This document shows positions 1 through 5,156 of a stretch of 5,757 nt of DNA, in pieces. The position numbers and the translations under genes are program-made. The notes below the pieces were generated by a model. That model worked only from the letters and a program-made list of their open reading frames with translations, ran no database searches and was not told where the DNA came from. Origin of the DNA: Limnochordia bacterium (GTDB lineage Bacteria; Bacillota; Limnochordia; Darwinibacteriales; SLO01); the NCBI GenBank assembly GCA_007132635.1, contig SLOG01000023.1, positions 1 to 5,757 of the forward strand, given 5' to 3'. Every line of letters begins with the position of its first letter. The first letter of the stretch is position 1.

Positions 1-6
1 CATCAG

Positions 7-13
7 AAAGGAG
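7..13 (+). promoter_or_regulatory. Ribosome binding site of metQ
   Basis: AAAGGAG lies seven bases before the ATG at 21 and only one base before the in-frame ATG at 15. The spacing decides in favour of the start at 21. Confidence 0.75.
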
Positions 14-20
14 AATGATC

Positions 21-821
21 ATGAACAAACGCTTGTTAACTGCTGTGCTGCTGAGTCTTATACTGTTAGGTGCTGGCCTTATGCAGGCCACAGCCGCTTC
101 TGCTGAGACCATCCGCATTGGAGCCACGCCGCTGCCGCACGCAGAGATCCTCGAGACCCTCGTGCCCGTTCTGGCCGAGCAAGGCATTACGCTGCAGGTC
201 ATCGAATTCACGGACTATGTGCGGCCGAACCTGGCGCTCCAGGATGGCGATCTGGATGCCAACTACTTCCAGCACCAACCGTACTTGGACCAGTTCAACG
301 CTGACCACGGCACGGACATCGTCTCCCTCGCTGGCGTCCACATCGAACCGCTAGGCGTCTACAGCAGCCGCCTGGAGTCCATTGACGAGGTAGACACAGG
401 CGCTCGGGTATCTATCCCCAACGACGCCACCAACGGCGGGCGCGCCCTCCTGCTGCTCCAAGAAGCCGGACTCATCGAAGTCGATCCGGATGCCGGTATC
501 GTTCCGTCCGTATTCGACATCACGGCCAATCCGCTGAACCTGCGGTTCTTCGAACTGGAAGCCGCGCAGCTGGCCCGCTCGCTGGAAGACGTGGAGATTG
601 CAGTGATCAACGGCAACTACGCCCTAGAGGCCAACTTGGTGCCCACCCAAGACTCTATCTTCCTCGAAGGTGCCGAGTCCCCGTACGTGAACATTCTGGC
701 CGTGCGCGCCGAGGACACGGAGGATCCAGCTCTGCTCGCCCTGGCCGCCGCGCTGAACAGTGACGCAGTGCGGGACTTCATCACCACTCGCTACCCAGAC
801 AGCGTCGTGCCGACCTTCTAG
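21..821 (+). CDS. metQ: MetQ/NlpA-family ABC transporter substrate-binding protein (probable methionine binding)
   Basis: This is a 266-residue extracytoplasmic binding protein of the NlpA/MetQ family, which delivers D- or L-methionine to the MetN-MetI ABC importer. Family landmarks are visible: DANYFQHQPYL (residues 79-89), PNDATNGGRA (133-142), NPLNLRF (170-176) and VINGNYALEA (195-204). The length is normal for the family. An ATG at 15 is in frame but lies one base after GGAG, whereas the ATG at 21 has a seven-base spacing, so 21 is chosen. The N-terminus is a signal peptide: NKR, a hydrophobic core, then a signal peptidase I-like site A-S-A|E after residue 28. Unusually, there is no cysteine lipobox; L16-G17-A18 is followed by G19. 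The metN and metI genes would be expected to the left, outside the window. Family assignment is firm; the methionine substrate is inferred from the family. Confidence 0.92.
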   Translation: MNKRLLTAVLLSLILLGAGLMQATAASAETIRIGATPLPHAEILETLVPVLAEQGITLQVIEFTDYVRPNLALQDGDLDANYFQHQPYLDQFNADHGTDIVSLAGVHIEPLGVYSSRLESIDEVDTGARVSIPNDATNGGRALLLLQEAGLIEVDPDAGIVPSVFDITANPLNLRFFELEAAQLARSLEDVEIAVINGNYALEANLVPTQDSIFLEGAESPYVNILAVRAEDTEDPALLALAAALNSDAVRDFITTRYPDSVVPTF

Positions 822-856
822 CAAAGCAGAGACTCTCGTCGCTTATCTGCGAACAA

Positions 857-903
857 AAGAAGAGGAGCGTTTCCCGATTTCGTCGGGAGACGCTCCTCTT
901 CTT
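857..903. terminator. Bidirectional terminator hairpin between convergent genes
   Basis: Arms 857-877 and 883-903 form a 21-bp stem with one G-U-type position (T871 against G889) and a five-base loop (878-882). The hairpin starts 35 bases after the metQ-like stop and lies 16 bases beyond the stop of the opposing ankyrin gene. Read on the minus strand it is followed by CTTCTTTTGTT, a fair U-rich tract; on the plus strand the following tract (TTCTTGCTTCC) is poorer. Its placement between two convergent genes supports a terminator shared by both. Confidence 0.85.
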
Positions 904-919
904 GCTTCCACAACCCAAC

Positions 920-1690
920 CTAAAACCGCGCTTCATTCAGCCGCCAGTAGACTTCTGTGCCCTGGAGATAAGGGTTGTCTCCAGCAAGATCGAACGCTGT
1001 CTGTCCCCAGAGATCCCGCAAGCCACCATCGGCTCCAGCGTCTAACAGAATCGTCACGACCTCCGGCAGCGTACTAAACGCGGCCGCCCACATGAGGGGC
1101 GTCCATCCATCTTGGTCCCGTGCATCCACTACCGCACCCGCTTGTAGGAAAACCTGGACGACCTCAGGATTCAGCGTCGCCCCGGCGGCGATCATCAGAG
1201 GTGTCCAACCGCGCACGTCCGGTGAATTAACGGCTGCGCCCGAGTCAAGGAGCAGCCGGATGACGGCTGGATCGTCAACCTGTTCCGCCGCAGCCAGCAG
1301 TGCCGTCTGCCCCAACTCATCCCTAGCCTGCGCATTCGCTCCCGCCTGGATTAACCGCTGGAAAATGGTAAGATCGACGCCTCGCTCGGCTGCGAGCATG
1401 AGTGGCGTTTCGCCCTGGTTTCCAATGGCATTCACATCAGCTCCCTCTGCCAACAGAAAGCTCACAAGACTCAACGTTACGTCTTCGCGGGCCATCGCTA
1501 TCATGATTGGCGTCTCTCCGTACTCACCGCGAGTGTTCACATCCCATTCGGTACGGATAGCTTCTCGAATCGCCTGTTCGTCACCAAACACCATCAGCTC
1601 GAAGAAATCGTTGACATCCGCCGATGCCGCACCAGCCAAGCACACTACCAGAAGAACACTTCCCAATCCCATGAATATGCGCTGTAGCAC
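920..1690 (-). CDS. Secreted ankyrin-repeat protein
   Basis: This 256-residue protein consists of an export signal followed by ankyrin repeats. The signal peptide has one arginine, a hydrophobic core (about residues 8-20) and an A-A-S-A|D cleavage site after residue 24. The mature part contains regularly spaced repeat starts: GEYGETP (55), GNQGETP (90), DELGQTA (124), DVRGWTP (158), DQDGWTP (192) and DLWGQTA (226), that is every 34-35 residues, each of the first five followed by a helix pair ending in a turn such as AEGADVN or DAGADGG. A degenerate N-terminal unit covers about 27-54. Ankyrin repeats bind other proteins; no enzymatic domain is present, so the partner is unknown. The GTG at 1690 is chosen because AAGGAGG lies eight bases upstream. 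A TTG at 1720, nine bases after an AGGAG, is also possible but would put five acidic residues before the signal peptide. An ATG at residue 7 is less well placed. It is a single-gene unit with its own promoter. Confidence 0.88.
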   Translation of the reverse strand: MLQRIFMGLGSVLLVVCLAGAASADVNDFFELMVFGDEQAIREAIRTEWDVNTRGEYGETPIMIAMAREDVTLSLVSFLLAEGADVNAIGNQGETPLMLAAERGVDLTIFQRLIQAGANAQARDELGQTALLAAAEQVDDPAVIRLLLDSGAAVNSPDVRGWTPLMIAAGATLNPEVVQVFLQAGAVVDARDQDGWTPLMWAAAFSTLPEVVTILLDAGADGGLRDLWGQTAFDLAGDNPYLQGTEVYWRLNEARF

Positions 1691-1698
1691 TATGTCCC

Positions 1699-1705
1699 CC
1701 TCCTT
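1699..1705 (-). promoter_or_regulatory. Ribosome binding site of the ankyrin gene
   Basis: AAGGAGG on the minus strand lies eight bases before the GTG at 1690. It is the stronger of two Shine-Dalgarno-like sites in the leader; the other, AGGAG, would serve an in-frame TTG at 1720. It decides the start used here. Confidence 0.7.
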
Positions 1706-1754
1706 TTCAGGGCTCTCCAATACAGATTGCTCCTAAAAACGAATTCGATAACTT

Positions 1755-1783
1755 ATTATCCCACTGTTCCAGTAAATTGTCAA
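1755..1783 (-). promoter_or_regulatory. Strong sigma-70/sigma-A promoter of the ankyrin gene
   Basis: On the minus strand a perfect -35 box TTGACA (1783-1778) is followed by a 17-base spacer and the -10 box GATAAT (1760-1755), one base off consensus. TG at the -15/-14 position makes it also an extended -10. Transcription should start near 1748, giving a leader of about 58 bases before the GTG start. No clear operator is seen around it. Confidence 0.8.
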
Positions 1784-1822
1784 TACAACTTGAACTCTTA
1801 CCACATTTTACCATGACAGCCA

Positions 1823-1854
1823 AAGGAGGCGCTGCGATGTCCCAGCGCCTCCTT
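1823..1854 (-). terminator. Hairpin after acr3, probable ars-unit terminator
   Basis: Arms 1823-1834 and 1843-1854 form a perfect 12-bp GC-rich stem with an eight-base loop. It begins 36 bases after the acr3 stop on the minus strand and lies just upstream of the ankyrin promoter, so it separates the two transcription units. The following minus-strand sequence has only a short T-run (CTTTGG), so termination efficiency is uncertain. Confidence 0.62.
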
Positions 1855-1890
1855 CAAGAGTGTATTTCGCATCGTCACCTAGCCAAGCAG

Positions 1891-2979
1891 CTACTTCTCT
1901 TCGGCATAGACAGGCTTCGGATGCCTGCCTTCCCTGACAGAACTGGGGAAGTACCCCTTGGTACGGTTAACAATCTTCACCAACATGAGCATCACTGGTA
2001 CTTCCACCAAGACACCGACAACAGCTGCCAGCGCCGCACCCGAGGTCAGGCCAAACAGCGAGATGGCCGCGGCGACCGCGAGTTCAAAGAAATTGCTTGA
2101 GGAAATCAGGCCGGCCGGACCAGCTACTTCGTGGCGGATTTTCAGGAAGCGAGCCGTCGTATAACTGAGGGTGAACACAAAGAATGTTTGTATGATCAGG
2201 GGCACAGCAATCAGCAGAATATGCAGCGGATTGCTCAGGATGACCTCACCCTGAAACGAAAACAGGATGACCAAAGTCAGCAGCAGCCCCATAATGGTCA
2301 AGTTCTTCAGTTTACTGAGAAAGACGCCCTCAAACCAATCCATTCCCTTCCGCTGAATCAAGTACCGGCGGGAAGTATAACCTGCCACCAGCGGTATGAG
2401 TACATAGAGGACCACCGACAGGATAATGGTATCATAAGGGACAAGAATGTCACTCAAACCCAGGAGAAACATGACGATGGGCGCATAGAGAAACAGAAGC
2501 ACGATATCATCGATGGCTACCTGCACTAGTGTGTAGGCGGGGTTTCCTTTTGTCAGGTAACTCCAGACGAACACCATAGCTGTACAGGGAGCCGCGCCCA
2601 GCAAAATGGCCCCAGCCACATACTCGGAAGCCAGATCCGCCGGAATCCACGGCGCAAAGATCACCCGCAGAAACAGCGACGCGAAGAGAAACATCGTGAA
2701 CGGTTTGATCAGCCAGTTAACCGCCGAGGCCAAACCGATAGCCTTCTTCTCCCGACCCGCAGCGACAATGCTGGAAAAATCGATCTGGACCATCATGGGA
2801 TAAATCATCAACCAGATCAACAAGGCCACGGGAATCGAAACCTGACTGTATTCAAACCGGCTCAGCAAATCGGGGAACGCCGGAACCAGCTGACCGAGAG
2901 CAACACCGGCAGCAATACACAGCGCCACCCAAATCGTCAGATAGCGCTCAAAGAATCCTAGACCTTTCGCTTGAGCCAT
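1891..2979 (-). CDS. acr3: Arsenite efflux transporter of the Acr3 family
   Basis: This 362-residue inner-membrane protein belongs to the Acr3 (bile acid/arsenite/riboflavin transporter) superfamily and exports arsenite using the proton motive force. About ten hydrophobic segments are visible, beginning with ERYLTIWVALCIAAGVALG (11-29). The Acr3 signature GAAPCTAMVF (128-137) carries the conserved cysteine C132 needed for arsenite transport in characterised members, and the conserved glutamate of the last helix is E326 in GVLVEVPVML. SSSNFFELAVAA (293-304) is also typical. Length matches the usual 350-400 residues. It is not the unrelated ArsB family. The ATG directly abuts the arsC stop codon, with GGAGG inside the arsC end five bases upstream, so translation is probably coupled. 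It is the last gene of the cluster and is followed by a hairpin at 1823-1854. Confidence 0.95.
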   Translation of the reverse strand: MAQAKGLGFFERYLTIWVALCIAAGVALGQLVPAFPDLLSRFEYSQVSIPVALLIWLMIYPMMVQIDFSSIVAAGREKKAIGLASAVNWLIKPFTMFLFASLFLRVIFAPWIPADLASEYVAGAILLGAAPCTAMVFVWSYLTKGNPAYTLVQVAIDDIVLLFLYAPIVMFLLGLSDILVPYDTIILSVVLYVLIPLVAGYTSRRYLIQRKGMDWFEGVFLSKLKNLTIMGLLLTLVILFSFQGEVILSNPLHILLIAVPLIIQTFFVFTLSYTTARFLKIRHEVAGPAGLISSSNFFELAVAAAISLFGLTSGAALAAVVGVLVEVPVMLMLVKIVNRTKGYFPSSVREGRHPKPVYAEEK

Positions 2980-3405
2980 CTATGCCTCCACTCCTTCGCT
3001 AAAGAATGCTTCTAAGCGGTCCTTGATCGCAGCCCGCACCCGCCGAAATTCGGCTCTAATCTCCTCTTCGGTACCCGAGGCTTTTGCGGGGTCAGGAAAC
3101 GGCCAGTGCAGCCTCTTCACACTGGGCGGAGTCAAAGGACAGCGTTCCTCTGCGTCGCCGCACAGGGTTATCGCGTAGTCCATATTGGCCAAGTGCTCCG
3201 GATCGATGGTATCCGAGGTGTGGTGCGAGATATCGATACCGATGTCAGCCATGGCCTCCACGGCTCGAGGGTTTAATCCGTGGGCCTCAAGTCCGGCACT
3301 GTAGACATCCCAGTCTTTTCCGGCAAGTTTTTCCGCCAACCCATGCGCCATCTGACTGCGGCACGAATTTCCTGTACACAGAAATATGATCTGTTTTCTG
3401 GCCAT
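2980..3405 (-). CDS. arsC: Thioredoxin-type arsenate reductase ArsC
   Basis: This 141-residue cytoplasmic enzyme reduces arsenate to arsenite, the form exported by Acr3. The low-molecular-weight tyrosine-phosphatase fold is recognised by the P-loop CTGNSCRS (residues 10-17), with nucleophile C10, C15 and R16, and by the acidic DP motif at D105-P106. The redox pair C82 and C89 in LCGDAEERCP matches the relay of the Staphylococcus pI258/Bacillus class, which is recycled by thioredoxin rather than glutaredoxin. N13, S36 and D65 are also present. The ATG has AGGAGG about eight bases upstream. The gene lies 18 bases after arsR and its stop touches the acr3 start, so the three form an operon. A plain phosphatase is unlikely because all four cysteines of the reductase class are in place. 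Confidence 0.95.
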   Translation of the reverse strand: MARKQIIFLCTGNSCRSQMAHGLAEKLAGKDWDVYSAGLEAHGLNPRAVEAMADIGIDISHHTSDTIDPEHLANMDYAITLCGDAEERCPLTPPSVKRLHWPFPDPAKASGTEEEIRAEFRRVRAAIKDRLEAFFSEGVEA

Positions 3406-3423
3406 CTGTATGTCCTCCTCATC

Positions 3424-3786
3424 TCATCGACGGCGTTGAGCCCGAGCCAGTTCCTCCGGTTCTACCGCGCACACACCCGTCACCTTCATCCGATCCTGGT
3501 CAATCACGTCACTGGCAGCAAGGGACTCGGTCACCCACGCCAACGCCCGGCGCACCATCGGCGAAGGGGAACGAGGCAGGTGGTAGTAGATCCACCGGCC
3601 TCGTTTGTAACTGTCAACCAAACCGGCCGCCTTCAAAATCGACAGGTGCTTCGACACCGTGGAAGGAGCATGGCCCAGGACCTCTACGATCTGGCAGACA
3701 CAAGGCCCTCGTTCAGCTACCAGCATGACGATCCGCAGCCGCGTCTCATCCGCAAGAGCCTTCGTTATCGTAACGACATCCCGCAC
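3424..3786 (-). CDS. arsR: ArsR-family arsenic-responsive repressor
   Basis: This 120-residue winged-helix repressor of the ArsR/SmtB family is expected to bind the ars promoter and release it when arsenite binds. TKALADETRLRIVMLV (8-23) is the family's N-terminal helix, and HAPSTVSKHLSILKAAGLVD (39-58) is the helix-turn-helix with the recognition helix STVSKHLSILK. The metal-sensing motif GPCVCQIVEVL holds C29 and C31, as in the E. coli/plasmid-type ArsR (CVC at the start of helix 3). A third cysteine, C106, lies near the C-terminus and could be an additional ligand. The GTG start at 3786 is the first start after an in-frame stop, with GGGAGG ten bases upstream. It is the first gene of arsR-arsC-acr3 and begins 25 bases after the stop of the cfa gene. 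Confidence 0.93.
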   Translation of the reverse strand: MRDVVTITKALADETRLRIVMLVAERGPCVCQIVEVLGHAPSTVSKHLSILKAAGLVDSYKRGRWIYYHLPRSPSPMVRRALAWVTESLAASDVIDQDRMKVTGVCAVEPEELARAQRRR

Positions 3787-3796
3787 ACCACATCAA

Positions 3797-3802
3797 CCTC
3801 CC
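3797..3802 (-). promoter_or_regulatory. Ribosome binding site of arsR
   Basis: GGGAGG on the minus strand lies ten bases before the GTG at 3786. An in-frame TGA at 3793-3795 lies between it and that GTG, so no earlier start is possible and the GTG start is supported. Confidence 0.65.
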
Positions 3803-3811
3803 AACCCAATC

Positions 3812-5002
3812 TCATTTAGCATACACATGATCCAGCGTCATCTCCAGCTTGTTATTTAAACCCTTGGAGAACAACATCTGGTAGACATCCAACCCCGTGG
3901 TGCGAAACGATGCCGCACAGCTCAGCAGGTAGAGCTCCCACATGCGGACAAAGCGGCGCCCGAACTTCTCTTCCACCACATCTTTATGCTCTGCAAAGTT
4001 TGCATACCATTGATCTAGGGTCTTCGCATAGTGGCGGCGCAGGCTTTCGGCATGAATCAGATGGAACCCATAGTCCGGCAGCAGCGCCACAGTCTCGCGT
4101 ACCGATGGTATATACCCCCCGGGAAAGATGTATTTCTCGATCCAGGTATTGACCCCGGTTTCCCGCAAACCCATGATCGAGTGCAGCAGCGACAACCCGC
4201 CAGGCAGGAGCAGATCCCGCACCTTTTCCATGTACATAGAGTGATTCCCGCGGCCCACATGTTCGAACATACCTACGCTGACCACGCGGTCAAATAGTTC
4301 TGTCGGTTCTAAATCCAAGTAGTCCTGCAGACGCACCTCCACCTGGTCCGTCAAACCCATATCCCGAATCATCTGGGACGCGCCCTCGTACTGCTCCTCA
4401 CTCAGCGTTATGCCCACAGCCTCCACATCGTACTGCTGAGCAGCTCGCACAAGCAGCCATCCCCAGCCCGTTCCGATATCCAACAGCCGCTGGCCCGGCT
4501 GCAGCTGCAGTTTCTTAAGTATGTGGTCGATCTTGTTGAGCTGCGCCTGCTTCAGCGTGTCATCCTCGTTTCGGAAATATGCGCAGGAATAACTCAGCGT
4601 TTCGTCCAACCATAGGGAGAAGAAATCATTGCCCAGATCGTAGTGATGCTGGACGTTGCTCTTCTGCTGATTCTTGGACGTCACGCCGGAACCAACCGTG
4701 CTGATCACCTTAGCGACAGTGCTGGTGAGTCCGCTTCCCTCCATGTTTCCTTCGTTGCGGACAAACAACAAAAAGACATCCTTCACACTGCCTTCGACAT
4801 CGACTATCTCATCCATGTAGGCTTCACCAAAGCCCAGAACAAGGTCATTGACGGGAAATGATGCCGGGAGCGGTTCGTTAAACACTAGCGTAACCACCGG
4901 CGGCTCATTTCCGTACGTGACCTCTTCACCATCCCAAAACCTGACAGTGAATCCACCTTGTTCGAAACGTTGAAAGACTGTTTTGAGCAGATGCTTCTGC
5001 AT
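3812..5002 (-). CDS. cfa: Cyclopropane-fatty-acyl-phospholipid synthase, copy 1
   Basis: This 396-residue SAM-dependent enzyme adds a methylene group across the double bond of unsaturated acyl chains in membrane phospholipids. An N-terminal domain (about 1-110) precedes a class I methyltransferase domain. Visible landmarks are QHHYDLGNDFF (118-128), C140 in SYSCAYF, the SAM motif LLDIGTGWGW (173-182), E247 in MFEHVG, H274 in LLHSIM and Y325 in HYAKTL; these correspond to the bicarbonate-site residues C139, E239, H266 and Y317 of E. coli Cfa. Length is close to the E. coli protein (382). The ATG at 5002 is preceded by AGGAGG at seven bases; an upstream in-frame TTG at 5050 lacks such a site. 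It is a paralogue of the neighbouring copy and may be co-transcribed with arsR 25 bases downstream. A distinct lipid substrate cannot be excluded. Confidence 0.93.
   Translation of the reverse strand: MQKHLLKTVFQRFEQGGFTVRFWDGEEVTYGNEPPVVTLVFNEPLPASFPVNDLVLGFGEAYMDEIVDVEGSVKDVFLLFVRNEGNMEGSGLTSTVAKVISTVGSGVTSKNQQKSNVQHHYDLGNDFFSLWLDETLSYSCAYFRNEDDTLKQAQLNKIDHILKKLQLQPGQRLLDIGTGWGWLLVRAAQQYDVEAVGITLSEEQYEGASQMIRDMGLTDQVEVRLQDYLDLEPTELFDRVVSVGMFEHVGRGNHSMYMEKVRDLLLPGGLSLLHSIMGLRETGVNTWIEKYIFPGGYIPSVRETVALLPDYGFHLIHAESLRRHYAKTLDQWYANFAEHKDVVEEKFGRRFVRMWELYLLSCAASFRTTGLDVYQMLFSKGLNNKLEMTLDHVYAK
3818..3846 (-). promoter_or_regulatory. Weak candidate promoter for arsR inside the cfa 3' end
   Basis: On the minus strand TGGAGA (3846-3841) and TATGCT (3823-3818) are separated by 17 bases; each matches four of six consensus positions. 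Transcription would start near 3811, giving a 24-base leader to arsR. The boxes overlap the coding end of cfa, whose sequence is constrained, so the match may be chance. No clear ArsR operator palindrome is visible beside it. Confidence 0.25.
3821..4140. repeat. Direct repeat, cfa copy 1 member
   Basis: The 3' part of cfa copy 1 matches 5163-5482 of copy 2 at a constant offset of 1342 bases without gaps. Between 3841 and 4140 I count 22 differences in 300 bases (about 93% identity). The longest exact match seen is 42 bases, 3887-3928. Identity falls abruptly to 40 of 60 just beyond 4140. Confidence 0.85.
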
Positions 5003-5009
5003 GCAACAT

Positions 5010-5015
5010 CCTCCT
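5010..5015 (-). promoter_or_regulatory. Ribosome binding site of cfa copy 1
   Basis: AGGAGG on the minus strand lies seven bases before the ATG at 5002. It places the start 16 codons inside the longest open frame, which would begin with TTG at 5050. Confidence 0.8.
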
Positions 5016-5080
5016 CTGGGGAAGTCTCCAATTCCGTACTGTGGGATCAATCCCTAGCGAGTCCAACTGTTTCATACCTT

Positions 5081-5102
5081 TAATTCGCCACTCAACGAAT
5101 TA
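5081..5102 (-). promoter_or_regulatory. Inverted repeat at the start of the cfa transcript
   Basis: TAATTCG (5081-5087) and CGAATTA (5096-5102) form a perfect seven-base inverted repeat separated by eight bases. It begins just downstream of the expected transcription start (near 5103). The position fits either a repressor operator or a small 5' hairpin in the mRNA. AT-rich palindromes of this size can arise by chance, so the role is unproven. Confidence 0.4.
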
Positions 5103-5109
5103 TAGGTCT

Positions 5110-5138
5110 AGTATAAACCACCATCCAACCCTCGTCAA
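5110..5138 (-). promoter_or_regulatory. Sigma-70/sigma-A promoter of cfa copy 1
   Basis: On the minus strand TTGACG (5138-5133) and TATACT (5115-5110) are separated by exactly 17 bases; each box is one base off consensus. Transcription should start near 5103, giving a leader of about 100 bases before the ATG at 5002. It lies in the 154-base gap after the upstream cfa copy, so copy 1 can be expressed independently of it. The downstream ars genes may also be read from here. Confidence 0.75.
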
Positions 5139-5156
5139 GAGCACTGAAACTCTTTC

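Noticed and set aside
15..17. ATG at 15 as the start of the MetQ-like protein
   Set aside because: It lies one base after the Shine-Dalgarno sequence; the in-frame ATG at 21 has the normal spacing.
975..1736. A 253-codon open frame on the plus strand opposite the ankyrin gene
   Set aside because: It is antisense to a clear ankyrin-repeat gene, its translation is a serine/alanine/arginine/proline-rich string with no recognisable motif, and it inherits its openness from the repeat periodicity of the opposite strand.
1777..2529. Plus-strand open frames antisense to acr3 (for example 1777-2100 and 2131-2529)
   Set aside because: They lie opposite a well-conserved Acr3 gene, and their low-complexity translations match no family I recognise.
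3812..5002. Reading the SAM-dependent methyltransferase beside arsR as an arsenite methyltransferase (ArsM)
   Set aside because: The protein has the full set of Cfa landmarks (HHYDLGNDFF, C140, E247, H274, Y325) and the Cfa N-terminal domain, and lacks the ArsM cysteine arrangement.
5137..5154. A small hairpin (AAGAG / CTCTT) just after the cfa copy 2 stop as a terminator
   Set aside because: The stem is only five base pairs, has no following T-run and overlaps the -35 box of the next gene.
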